Assembly (NCBI GenBank): GCA_047973085.1
Contig: JBKEBI010000012.1
Span: forward strand, 1-44,700
DNA from: JBKEDG01 sp047973085
Lineage (GTDB): Bacteria; Bacillota_I; Bacilli_A; JBKEDG01
DNA: 44,700 nucleotides
Reading direction: 5' to 3'
In this document: positions 8,340 to 16,498 of the stretch, piece after piece
Layout: the number at the start of each line of letters is the position of its first letter
Numbering within the stretch: position 1 is the stretch's first letter
Translations under genes and position numbers: made by a program
Notes under the pieces: model-generated
What the model saw: only the letters and a program-made list of their open reading frames with translations
Told to the model about the DNA's origin: nothing
Databases searched by the model: none

Positions 8340-10118
8340 TTATATTCCTAAACGCTTTAATGTTTCTTCAGTTGGAAAACCATTTACCCAACCACGAACT
8401 TCATAATATTCTGGTAGCATTACATCAAGTTTTGAAACCATACCTTCACTAGCCTCATTCTTTAATGCTTCTTTTAATAAACGTGGAGGCAGTGTATCAT
8501 CTTCTGGCTTCATTCCAGCAAGTTTATTAAATAAGCGTTCAATATTATAAATACGCTCACCAGCGATCATAATATCTTCTGCGTTCATTTCAATTCCTGT
8601 TGCAGCACTATAAATTTCTGCATAGTTTTGTGCATCAAGTGCAAATGAAGTAAATAAACATAATCCAAGTGAATCAATAACAGCTGTTAAATCTTGAAAA
8701 GCCATTACTAGATTTGCTTTTCCTTCAGTAGTAGTACGATCTACATCTCCTAGAACCTCAGCTGCAATGGTATAGCCACGAACATGGCAACCACCACGAT
8801 TACTTGTTGCATAATTTAGTCCTATACCCTGTACTCCTCGACCATCATAGGCAGGCATCTCTAATTTTTTAGCAGTCATTGACAACTCAGGTACTCCGTA
8901 ATATTCACACAAACGATAAGAACCTTGAGCCATTAACTTAGCTAGTTCATTTGTTGGATGTCCCATACGAATAATCCACTCAACTATAGCATCACTATTA
9001 CCAAATTCTAAAGGTACACCATCACAATCTGCTTCCTTAATGTAACCTTTTTGATAAAGTTCCATTGCTGCTGCAATTGTTGAAGATGCAGAAATTGTAT
9101 CAACACCAACTTCATTACAATAGTAATTAGCTTTAATGATTGCCTTAAAATCATCAATACCAGCATCACTACCAAATCCCCAGATTGTTTCATACTCTGG
9201 ACCACCGATTTCTTTTCCATCCATTTTTACAACACGTCCACAACCAATTGTACAATTATGACAGAAATGCTTTTTAACTAAATGATTCTCTGTCATTTCT
9301 TCACCACTAATTGCTTCGGCGTTTTCAAAATGCGAAGTTTGCCAGTTATTTGTTGGAAGTGAACCTACACTATTAATGATGTTCACAAGTACTGCAGTTC
9401 CATACATTGGAAGTCCTTCTCCTGAAACTGGATTGGCTTTAATAGTTTTAGCTGCTTCAACACTCTTTGCTTTAAAGTTAGTATCATCACCAACAAGACA
9501 CTTTTCATCAGCAACACTAACACGAATTGCTTTTAAGTTTTTACTTCCAAGTACAGCACCTACACCGTTTCTAGCTGCAGCACGATCAACATCATTCATT
9601 ATTGCTGCAATTAATGATAAATTTTCACCAGCAGTACCGATATTTAGCACTGATGATTTACCTTCAACCTTAAGCTTATCAACGACTTCAGTTGTATCAA
9701 GACCCCAAAGATCACTTGCATCAACAAGTTTAACACCAGATTCATCAATATCAATATACACTGGCTTATCAGACTTATCCTCAAGAATTAATGCATCATA
9801 ACCTGCATATTTAAGTCTTGCTCCCCAGCTACCCCCTGAATTAGATGAAGCTATCATATTGTTTAGTGGAGATTTAGTTACAACCATATATCTACAGCCA
9901 GTAGATACTTTAGTTCCAGACAACGGACCTGTAATAATTATTACTTTGTTTTCTTTTGAAAGTGGATCAACCTTAGGGTCAATTTCTTCCATCAACATTT
10001 TTGTTCCAAGCCCGCGACCACCAATATACTGTTTAGCCCATTCAGTATTTAATGGCTCTTCATTGATTTTTTGCGTTTTCAAATTAATACGCAAAACTTT
10101 TCCATTATAGGGTTTCAT
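8340..10118 (-). CDS. aor: aldehyde ferredoxin oxidoreductase (tungsten enzyme)
   Basis: This 592-residue AOR oxidises aldehydes to carboxylates (or the reverse) with ferredoxin and a tungsten-bis-pyranopterin plus one 4Fe-4S cluster. Cluster ligands are C286, C289 and C293 (CHNCTIGC) and C487 (DSLGLC). The N-terminal GKVLRINL and GGRGLG segments and the full length match the family. I start at the ATG at 10116-10118 (MKPYNGK), 10 nt after AGGAG; a GTG three codons earlier sits too close to that site. It heads the tungsten cluster and is the evident consumer of the cofactor. A TATAAT lies about 25 nt upstream of the ATG. Confidence 0.96.
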   Translation of the reverse strand: MKPYNGKVLRINLKTQKINEEPLNTEWAKQYIGGRGLGTKMLMEEIDPKVDPLSKENKVIIITGPLSGTKVSTGCRYMVVTKSPLNNMIASSNSGGSWGARLKYAGYDALILEDKSDKPVYIDIDESGVKLVDASDLWGLDTTEVVDKLKVEGKSSVLNIGTAGENLSLIAAIMNDVDRAAARNGVGAVLGSKNLKAIRVSVADEKCLVGDDTNFKAKSVEAAKTIKANPVSGEGLPMYGTAVLVNIINSVGSLPTNNWQTSHFENAEAISGEEMTENHLVKKHFCHNCTIGCGRVVKMDGKEIGGPEYETIWGFGSDAGIDDFKAIIKANYYCNEVGVDTISASSTIAAAMELYQKGYIKEADCDGVPLEFGNSDAIVEWIIRMGHPTNELAKLMAQGSYRLCEYYGVPELSMTAKKLEMPAYDGRGVQGIGLNYATSNRGGCHVRGYTIAAEVLGDVDRTTTEGKANLVMAFQDLTAVIDSLGLCLFTSFALDAQNYAEIYSAATGIEMNAEDIMIAGERIYNIERLFNKLAGMKPEDDTLPPRLLKEALKNEASEGMVSKLDVMLPEYYEVRGWVNGFPTEETLKRLGI

Positions 10119-10140
10119 ACCTATCACTCTCCTTTTGTTA

Positions 10141-10146
10141 ATTATA
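10141..10146 (-). promoter_or_regulatory. -10 element upstream of aor
   Basis: TATAAT on the minus strand with a short leader to the AGGAG site. A poor TTAAAA sits 18 bases upstream as the only -35 candidate, so activation by a protein is possible. There is no room for a riboswitch here, unlike tupA. Confidence 0.5.
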
Positions 10147-10204
10147 CCATAATTTTTTCTAATATTTTAAGTAAGATTAAGAAATTATACATAAAATTTA
10201 TTAT

Positions 10205-10230
10205 TAAAAAATACTGCCTTAGGCAGTATT
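10205..10230 (-). terminator. terminator of the Crp/Fnr gene
   Basis: A 9-bp stem AATACTGCC / GGCAGTATT with a 3-nt loop is followed by a T run on the minus strand, 26 nt after the regulator's stop codon. Confidence 0.85.
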
Positions 10231-10256
10231 ACATCATTAAAAAGTAACAAATTTAA

Positions 10257-10946
10257 TCATTTTTCGCTTTTAATATATTTCATTAATTTATCCAAATCTT
10301 TAATAATTATTCTAGTGTGATTAGGTACAATAATACCTTTATCACAGAGCTTTTTCATACTTCTAGAAATAGTTTCTCGAGTTGTTCCTAACATCTTGGC
10401 TAAGAAGATCGTATTTACATTAACATTAATTGCAATACCATTTTCATTATTTTCACCAAAATCTTTAGCAAGTTTCCAAAACTTTGATCCTAGTCTTTTA
10501 TCAATGCTAATCGTAGTGCTACTATTTTTTAACTGTCGATATGTTCTAGTAAGCTTATTTATATTACTTCTAAACATAAATTCCATTACATCTATATTTC
10601 TGTGCATCAATTCAAATATTTCTGACTTTTTTATACATAACAATTCACAATCACTAAATGCATACGCACTCGTAGAAGCTTCATTATTTATTACAATATC
10701 ATCATTTACAAAATCACCTGTTTTTAATAAAAAATATATTTTTTCATTATAATTTTTATCAATTCCATACAATGTAACAATCCCTTTTTTTACAATATAA
10801 ATATACTCTACAACATCACGTACCATAAAAATATGTTGATCCTTCTTAAAAGATTTTTCAACAGCTATACTTTTTAACTTATCATAAACTAACTTATATT
10901 TTTCATCAAATACATTCACTGCATATAAATACTCGTGATTATTCAT
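10257..10946 (-). CDS. Crp/Fnr-family transcriptional regulator
   Basis: This 229-residue regulator has an N-terminal cyclic-nucleotide-like beta-roll (residues about 20-130) and a C-terminal winged helix. The recognition region is NTIFLAKMLGTTRETISRSMKKL. There is no N-terminal Cys cluster of the Fnr oxygen-sensor type, so the signal is unknown. The gene lies downstream of the asr cluster and has its own promoter. A perfect Crp-type palindrome upstream of the FNT-asr operon makes that operon its likely target; C. difficile-type asr loci also have linked Crp/Fnr regulators. GGAGGAG precedes the ATG. Confidence 0.9.
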   Translation of the reverse strand: MNNHEYLYAVNVFDEKYKLVYDKLKSIAVEKSFKKDQHIFMVRDVVEYIYIVKKGIVTLYGIDKNYNEKIYFLLKTGDFVNDDIVINNEASTSAYAFSDCELLCIKKSEIFELMHRNIDVMEFMFRSNINKLTRTYRQLKNSSTTISIDKRLGSKFWKLAKDFGENNENGIAINVNVNTIFLAKMLGTTRETISRSMKKLCDKGIIVPNHTRIIIKDLDKLMKYIKSEK

Positions 10947-11037
10947 ATTAACTCTCCTCCAAATAATACTTATTCCAGTACTTTACTTTTATTCTTAAAA
11001 TAAAACTTTTTTTAATTCATTACTTGGACTATCTTTT

Positions 11038-11065
11038 ATTATAACACTTTCCTAAACAATGACAA
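11038..11065 (-). promoter_or_regulatory. promoter of the Crp/Fnr gene
   Basis: Minus-strand -35 TTGTCA (11060-11065), 16-bp spacer, -10 TATAAT (11038-11043). The leader to the ATG is about 85 nt. An imperfectly related dyad CAACAA-N5-TTGTTG at 11076-11092 lies just upstream and could be an operator. Confidence 0.7.
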
Positions 11066-11138
11066 TATTTATTTGCAACAAAATAATTGTTGTAGATTAT
11101 ATAGTATTAAATTAGCGTTTCATAATGTATCTATTTAT

Positions 11139-12119
11139 CTATATTCTACTACTATTGTAGTAAATACCATTCCAATACACATTATTTTTAATTCTTGCAT
11201 TCTTAGGAAGAGTAACATCTTTTAAAACCCATTTTTTAAATTCCATAAATCCAGTGCGATCAACTATATAGCCAATATGCTCTTTGGGTAAACTACGGTC
11301 TATGTACTCCTCAACATAGCTATATGTATTTAAAATTATTTTGATAATTGATTTCTTATCTACCCATGTAATAAAATCTTCTGCTAAACGAGGATTTTTC
11401 TTTCCAGTTCTTCCCATAATAGCAAGACGATAGTATTTATCTTCACTTCTTGACCATGCCTGTGTTGGGCAAATTAATACGCACTCCCCACATCCTATAC
11501 ACTTTTCATGATCACGTTTAGGACGATTATTTTTCATTTCTAAAGCATTAGTTGAAAGGCGTGAACATTTTTTTTGACACTGTTTGCAGCCAATACATCT
11601 TTCTTCTTCAAATTCAGGTAAACACATTCCCATAATTCCAAAATCATGCATTCTAACTTTTTGACAATCATTCATACACCCAGTAAGAGCAATTTTAAAA
11701 TGAAGATTATTTGGAAACACACTTCTTTCTATTTCTTTAGCAAATTCTGTTGTGTTATACTGTGCTTTAGGACAAACTTCATTACCAATACATGCAGCAA
11801 TATTTCTTGTTCCTGCTGCAGAATAACCTTCTTGTCTCGGTGTTGTTTGATTAATATCAAGTTTATCAATTAAAATTTGAACTTCTTTATTACATGCTTC
11901 TAACTTATTCCATTCTATACCAAGGATTTCAAATCCTTGTCTTGTTGTAAGGTGAATTTTCCCATTTCCATATTTTTCAGCAATTTCAGATACTTTCATT
12001 AGTAATTCTGCTGTTATTTTTCCACCTGGAACTCTAACTCGAAGCGCTGTAAGATTTCTTTCCTTTGTAATACGATATGCATTTTTAGTTACTGTTTTTC
12101 TATTAATGTCATAACTCAT
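11139..12119 (-). CDS. asrC: anaerobic sulfite reductase subunit C
   Basis: AsrC is the siroheme catalytic subunit reducing sulfite to sulfide in the cytoplasm. The siroheme/4Fe-4S pocket shows ACIGNEVCPKAQYNT and ALTGCMNDCQKVR. A ferredoxin-like insert with two clusters follows: CIGCKQCQKKC and CIGCGECVLICP. The length of 326 residues is as expected. It is the last gene of the FNT-asrA-asrB-asrC operon, 11 nt after asrB. Confidence 0.95.
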   Translation of the reverse strand: MSYDINRKTVTKNAYRITKERNLTALRVRVPGGKITAELLMKVSEIAEKYGNGKIHLTTRQGFEILGIEWNKLEACNKEVQILIDKLDINQTTPRQEGYSAAGTRNIAACIGNEVCPKAQYNTTEFAKEIERSVFPNNLHFKIALTGCMNDCQKVRMHDFGIMGMCLPEFEEERCIGCKQCQKKCSRLSTNALEMKNNRPKRDHEKCIGCGECVLICPTQAWSRSEDKYYRLAIMGRTGKKNPRLAEDFITWVDKKSIIKIILNTYSYVEEYIDRSLPKEHIGYIVDRTGFMEFKKWVLKDVTLPKNARIKNNVYWNGIYYNSSRI

Positions 12120-12130
12120 TTTTACACTCC

Positions 12131-12910
12131 TTAATCTAGTAATGTTACTGCTTTTTGATAGCTAAATACAGGACCTTCTAAACATACATATGTTTCGTCA
12201 ATTTTACAATGCCCACATTTTCCAACAGCACATGACATATTGCGTTCAAAACTTACAACTATATTTTCCTCTTTAATTCCACGTTCAATTAAACCTTGTG
12301 TTGTATATTTCATCATCATAGGTGGTCCAACAACTACAACATTACAATTTTCTTTATCAATTTTGTTAATTACTAAATCTATATGCTCTGTAACAAAACC
12401 AATTAAGCAAACATCATTATCACAATCAAGAGTAATATAAATATTTTCATTTTCACTTTTCCATTGCTTAATTTCATCTTTAAACAATATTCCTTCTTCA
12501 TTTTTAAATCCTGCAAGTAAGCAAAAATTATTTTTACCTCTAAAGTAATTAATAATAGGTCGAACAGGTGCAAGACCGCTTCCTCCACTAATTACAATTA
12601 AATCTTTTTTATCAAATTCTTCAAAATCAAAGTAATTACCATAAGGTCCTCGCATAAAAAGTTTATCCCCAACTTTTAAATTAAAAATTTCATCAGTTAC
12701 TTTCCCTACTTTTCTAATTAAAAGTTCAATTGTATTATCTCCTATTTTTGTTATTGAAATAGGAGCCTCACCAATTTTTGGAAGCGACACTTCTACAAAT
12801 TGTCCTGGCATACATGATTTATCAAATTTTACTTCATATAACCACTCTATATCGGACTCATTATTAATACTAACTATTTCATAACCTTTGGGCATATAAA
12901 TATTATCCAT
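12131..12910 (-). CDS. asrB: anaerobic sulfite reductase subunit B
   Basis: AsrB is the NADH/FAD-dependent electron-transfer subunit, related to dihydroorotate dehydrogenase electron-transfer proteins. Visible are the FAD-binding FMRGPYGNYF segment, the NAD-site ISGGSGLAPVRP and a C-terminal iron-sulfur site, ERNMSCAVGKCGHC followed by a later Cys (TYVC). I start at the ATG at 12908-12910 (MDNIYMPKG), which follows AGAGGTGG and overlaps the asrA stop by 8 nt; the upstream GTG codons lack spacing. MxNIYxPK is the usual beginning of AsrB. Confidence 0.94.
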   Translation of the reverse strand: MDNIYMPKGYEIVSINNESDIEWLYEVKFDKSCMPGQFVEVSLPKIGEAPISITKIGDNTIELLIRKVGKVTDEIFNLKVGDKLFMRGPYGNYFDFEEFDKKDLIVISGGSGLAPVRPIINYFRGKNNFCLLAGFKNEEGILFKDEIKQWKSENENIYITLDCDNDVCLIGFVTEHIDLVINKIDKENCNVVVVGPPMMMKYTTQGLIERGIKEENIVVSFERNMSCAVGKCGHCKIDETYVCLEGPVFSYQKAVTLLD

Positions 12911-13910
12911 CACTTCCACCTCTTTGCTCTAATAAACTACTAACTTTATCAACAGCATTTGAAAATAAAATATGCTCAGGGCAAACATCATCACAACGCC
13001 CACACCCAACACACATGTTATAACCAAACCTTGATTTAAAGTCACCGATTTTATGCATTACTTTAAATCTCATGCGATCTTTCTTATCTTCTCTAAACTT
13101 ATGACCACCAGCCATGTCTGTAAATCCATCTATCATACAACTAGCCATTACACGTTTTCTCTCACCAACATTTTTATTTTCATCATAAATAATATCTTGC
13201 ATTGTAAAGCACGTACAAGTTGGACAAACCATATTACACGCACCACAGCCAATACATCTACTGCTGTACTCTTCCCATATATTCGCGGATATAATTTCTG
13301 ATAGTTTTACATTTTGAGGAACTTTTGTTTTTAATGTCGTTTCATTTACATAATCTAGTTTAAAATTATTAAATTCTTCTCCATCAATTAAAAAATCTTT
13401 ATCTTTAATATCAAGTTCAACAAACTCACTTCTTAAATTTATTGCCATAGCATAATTATCAGTCTTATTTGATTCAAAACTCACACAGTTACAATTATCA
13501 AATTCTTTTGTACATCCCACTACAATATATTTAACTAATTCTCGACGCTCTTGATAATATATATCACTATATTTATTATTTAAATATATTTGATCAGTTC
13601 GCTCTACAGCATGTAAATCACAGCTTCTAACAAATACCAAACTTTTGCGCATTAAATTTTTTGGTTTTTTAAATTCAGTTTCTGTAAAATAAAATAGTGT
13701 TTGACTTAATGGCAATAAAACATCTTTTGCACTGTAGTTACTTTTTTTTGTAAAATCCATTTCCATAAAAGTTTTTACTTTACGATAAGTAATCAAATCA
13801 GTATCAGAATATTTTCCACCTTTATTTTTTATAACTGGTCCATATAAATCATATTCATTACAATTATTTAAAAACTGGTCAAACTCTAAATATGTCATCT
13901 TATAAGCCAT
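12903..13910 (-). CDS. asrA: anaerobic sulfite reductase subunit A
   Basis: AsrA is the ferredoxin-like subunit that carries electrons between AsrB and AsrC. The C-terminal third holds two 4Fe-4S motifs, CIGCGACNMVCPTC and CVGCGRCDDVCP. The N-terminal YLEFDQFL and the KSLVFVRSCDLHA segment match the AsrA/hydrogenase beta-like family. The ATG is 1 nt from the FNT stop and AGGAG is within the end of that gene. Confidence 0.95.
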   Translation of the reverse strand: MAYKMTYLEFDQFLNNCNEYDLYGPVIKNKGGKYSDTDLITYRKVKTFMEMDFTKKSNYSAKDVLLPLSQTLFYFTETEFKKPKNLMRKSLVFVRSCDLHAVERTDQIYLNNKYSDIYYQERRELVKYIVVGCTKEFDNCNCVSFESNKTDNYAMAINLRSEFVELDIKDKDFLIDGEEFNNFKLDYVNETTLKTKVPQNVKLSEIISANIWEEYSSRCIGCGACNMVCPTCTCFTMQDIIYDENKNVGERKRVMASCMIDGFTDMAGGHKFREDKKDRMRFKVMHKIGDFKSRFGYNMCVGCGRCDDVCPEHILFSNAVDKVSSLLEQRGGSDG

Positions 13911-13911
13911 A

Positions 13912-14676
13912 CTACTCTCCTTTCTTCTTTGAAATTATATAATATGGATATGCTACAAATGCTACCCCACCTATTATATTACCAATGCTCACAATCAAAA
14001 TATTATAAAAATACCCACTTAATTCTATTGCAGAGTTTGGTGAAAAAATTCCAACTGTCAGTGTTGTCATATTTGCAATACTGTGCTCTAAACCAATTAC
14101 AATAAAAGCAAGTAAACACCACCAAATCATTATTAATTTTGCAGATTCTGACTTAACTCTAAATGAACACCACACAGCTAAACATACCAATACATTACAT
14201 AAAATTGCTCTAATAATAAGTTCTGCAACTGGAATAGTAGTTTTTGCAACTGACACTGTATCAAAAAAATCTAGTACTGGATCTTTTGCAAGCCCGCTAT
14301 ATACATATAATGCAGCAATAAGAATTGCTCCTACCCAATTTCCAATATAACATACAGTCCATAACTTAAGAGTTTTACTAAATGAAATCTCTTTCTTAAA
14401 GTTTGCAGCACTCATAATTAAATTATTTCCCGTAAATAATTCTGATCCTGCAATAATCACAAGGCTTAGAGCAATACCAAATGTTGCTCCAAGTACAATT
14501 TTCTGGTATGGTTCACCACTTACTGATCCTGCAGCTGTAAATGAAAGGATAACTCCAATACCCACAAAAAAACCTGCTAACATTGAAGCAATGAAATACC
14601 CAACAAAATTATTTTCTAATAATTTCACTTTTACTTTTGCTGCCTCAACTAATTTATTAAATTCATCACTAAACAT
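13912..14676 (-). CDS. FNT-family anion channel, probable hydrosulfide channel
   Basis: This 254-residue FNT protein has six transmembrane helices. The conserved pore region LVIIAGSELFTGNNLIM matches the family, and the N-terminal part carries the GFFVGIG motif. FNT members conduct formate, nitrite, lactate or HS-. In C. difficile an FNT channel beside asrABC was shown to conduct hydrosulfide, so export of the toxic product of sulfite reduction is the best guess here. It is the first gene of the operon, with AGGAGGG before the ATG and a Crp-type palindrome upstream. Confidence 0.88.
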   Translation of the reverse strand: MFSDEFNKLVEAAKVKVKLLENNFVGYFIASMLAGFFVGIGVILSFTAAGSVSGEPYQKIVLGATFGIALSLVIIAGSELFTGNNLIMSAANFKKEISFSKTLKLWTVCYIGNWVGAILIAALYVYSGLAKDPVLDFFDTVSVAKTTIPVAELIIRAILCNVLVCLAVWCSFRVKSESAKLIMIWWCLLAFIVIGLEHSIANMTTLTVGIFSPNSAIELSGYFYNILIVSIGNIIGGVAFVAYPYYIISKKKGE

Positions 14677-14700
14677 ATTGTCCCTCCTAAATTTAATGAA

Positions 14701-14706
14701 ATTATA
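14701..14706 (-). promoter_or_regulatory. -10 element of the FNT-asrABC operon
   Basis: TATAAT on the minus strand, 24 nt before the ATG. No recognisable -35 lies 16-18 bp upstream, as expected for a promoter that needs an activator. A 14-bp perfect palindrome (TATAACATGTTATA, 14703-14716) overlaps it. Confidence 0.65.
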
Positions 14707-14726
14707 ACATGTTATAGAAATATTTT

Positions 14727-14744
14727 ATGTGATATATATCACAT
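14727..14744 (-). promoter_or_regulatory. Crp/Fnr-type operator, class II position
   Basis: ATGTGATATATATCACAT is an 18-bp perfect palindrome containing the Crp half-sites TGTGA and TCACA with 6-bp spacing. Its centre is 14735.5. If transcription starts 7 bp past the -10 (about 14694), the centre is at -41.5, the position of class II activator sites. The Crp/Fnr gene at the other end of the cluster is the obvious candidate ligand. Confidence 0.75.
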
Positions 14745-14835
14745 TTTACTAAATTATCTACAAATAAAATTATAAATTTAACAAACATAGATTTATTATA
14801 TTTTTATGTTACAAATAATTAATAAAAATACATAC

Positions 14836-14917
14836 AAAAAAGCTGAAAATACTATAAAGCAAAATTTCTAAAATACTTTAAATTTAGAAAATTGCAACAG
14901 CAAAATACAGCTTTTAA
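14836..14917 (-). terminator. large nested hairpin, probable terminator of the small membrane protein gene
   Basis: Outer arms AAAAGCTG (14838-14845) and CAGCTTTT (14908-14915) enclose GCAA/TTGC and an 8-bp TTTCTAAA/TTTAGAAA stem (14865-14890). On the minus strand the structure ends in CAGCTTTTTT. It lies just after the 59-residue gene. The rest of 14745-14835 shows only AT-rich sequence. Confidence 0.55.
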
Positions 14918-14939
14918 TAATTATTAAACTATACAATTA

Positions 14940-15119
14940 TTATTTAGGTCGCATAGTAAAATTTACAAACCCTAGTATCAAAAACACTACTCCAAATATC
15001 ATATAAAATGACTTTGAATCTCCCTCTTTCATTGATAGTAACCACAAAACTATGTATACTAATCCAGCGAGTAAAAATATAGCAGCGACTACCTTATTAT
15101 TAAACCCGTTGTTTTTCAC
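14940..15119 (-). CDS. small two-helix membrane protein
   Basis: This 59-residue ORF begins at a GTG preceded by AAAGGGG at about 6 nt. The sequence has two clear hydrophobic segments (VVAAIFLLAGLVYIVLWLL, residues 10-28, and FYMIFGVVFLILGFVNF, residues 38-54) joined by a charged hairpin MKEGDSKS, ending in RPK. It is a convincing small integral membrane protein by hydropathy, start signal and following terminator. No family is recognised and neighbours give no clue to function. Confidence 0.7.
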   Translation of the reverse strand: MKNNGFNNKVVAAIFLLAGLVYIVLWLLSMKEGDSKSFYMIFGVVFLILGFVNFTMRPK

Positions 15120-15143
15120 TATATTTCCCCTTTCTTGTAAAAT

Positions 15144-15172
15144 TTATAAAAATACTACCTGATGGTAGTATT
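15144..15172 (-). terminator. terminator of kbl
   Basis: A 9-bp stem AATACTACC / GGTAGTATT with TGAT loop is followed by TTTTTAT on the minus strand. It overlaps the kbl stop codon. Confidence 0.85.
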
Positions 15173-16358
15173 AAATAATTCCTAAATCTTTTCCAACTTT
15201 TTCAAATGCAGCTACAGCAGCATCTAAATGAGCTTTTTCATGTGTAGCACTAATCATACAACGAAGTCTTCCAGTTCCTTTAGGTACTGTTGGGAACACT
15301 ATCCCCGAAACAAATACACCTTCAGCAAGAAGAGCTTTAGAAAATTCCATTGTTTTTGCCTCATCACCTATAATTACTGGTGTAATTGGTGTCTCACTCT
15401 CCCCAGTATTAAATCCTAGTTTTGCAAGATTTTCTTTGAAGTATTTTGCGTTATCCCACAACTTATCAGTATACTCAGTTGTTTCACTTAAAATATTGAA
15501 TGCCTCAATACACGCAGCTGCAGATGCAGGTGTAAGTGCAGTAGAAAATAGTGCTGGTCTACCACGGTGAAGTAACCATTCTCTCATTGTATTATTACCT
15601 GCAACATATCCACCAATTACTCCAATTCCTTTTGAAAGTGTACCAATAATAAAATCAACTCTACCATGTAGATGGAAATGATCAACAGTTCCTCTTCCCG
15701 ATTCACCTAAAACTCCACTTCCGTGAGCATCATCAACATATGTCATGCATTCATACTTTTCAGCAAGTTCAACTATTTCAGGAAGTTTAGCTAAATCTCC
15801 ATCCATACTAAACACCCCATCAGTAATAATTAATACATTGTTGTAATCTTTTCTTTTTTCTTGTAAAAGTTCTTCTAAATGAGCCATATCACTGTGTCTA
15901 AATACAGCCTTATCAGCTTTAGATAACTTAATTCCGTCTATAATTGAAGCATGATTAAGTTCATCAGATAAAATTAAATCTCCTTTATCAGCGATAGCTT
16001 GAATAGCTCCCATATTACAATTAAGCCCTGATTGAAAAGCCATAGCAGCTTCTTCACGCTTAAATTTAGCAATTGTTTCATCTAACTTTTCATGTAAATC
16101 CATATTACCAACAATAGTTCTAACTGCCCCAGCACCTACACCATATTTTTCTGTAGCTTCAATCGCAGCTTGCACCATTCTTGGATGACTTGCAAATCCT
16201 AAATAATTATTTGCAGAAAGATTAATTACTTCTCTTCCTTCAAACATTACAGTCGCTCCACAGCTTTTCTCATTTACTGGAAGTTTACGGTATACACCAT
16301 CATCCTTAAGTTGTTGAATTTTTTCTTTAATATTTTCTAATTCATGAATATTTGACAT
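15171..16358 (-). CDS. kbl: glycine C-acetyltransferase (2-amino-3-ketobutyrate CoA ligase)
   Basis: This 395-residue PLP enzyme of the alpha-oxoamine synthase family cleaves 2-amino-3-ketobutyrate with CoA to glycine and acetyl-CoA in threonine breakdown. The PLP lysine is K243 in GTLSKGIG; the DDAHGSGVLG motif supplies the PLP Asp and His, and LSANNYLGF is the N-terminal substrate strand. The length matches KBL and not the longer ALA synthase. AGGAGG precedes the ATG. No threonine dehydrogenase lies next to it, and it has its own terminator, so it is monocistronic here. A KAPA synthase activity cannot be excluded by sequence alone. Confidence 0.92.
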   Translation of the reverse strand: MSNIHELENIKEKIQQLKDDGVYRKLPVNEKSCGATVMFEGREVINLSANNYLGFASHPRMVQAAIEATEKYGVGAGAVRTIVGNMDLHEKLDETIAKFKREEAAMAFQSGLNCNMGAIQAIADKGDLILSDELNHASIIDGIKLSKADKAVFRHSDMAHLEELLQEKRKDYNNVLIITDGVFSMDGDLAKLPEIVELAEKYECMTYVDDAHGSGVLGESGRGTVDHFHLHGRVDFIIGTLSKGIGVIGGYVAGNNTMREWLLHRGRPALFSTALTPASAAACIEAFNILSETTEYTDKLWDNAKYFKENLAKLGFNTGESETPITPVIIGDEAKTMEFSKALLAEGVFVSGIVFPTVPKGTGRLRCMISATHEKAHLDAAVAAFEKVGKDLGII

Positions 16359-16498
16359 CTTCGTCCTCCTAATTTATTTTCAATCCTATTATATAATATT
16401 ATTCGAATTTTTTCAATTGTTAATAAATTAATATTACTTATAGCAACTAATCTTATAAAAGTATATATTCATCACTAATTACAATCAAAAAAATATGT

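Noticed and set aside
11076..11092. Crp/Fnr autoregulatory site (CAACAA-N5-TTGTTG) before the regulator gene
   Set aside because: The dyad is real but does not resemble the TGTGA-N6-TCACA site and its position near -53 is not typical; kept only as a remark.
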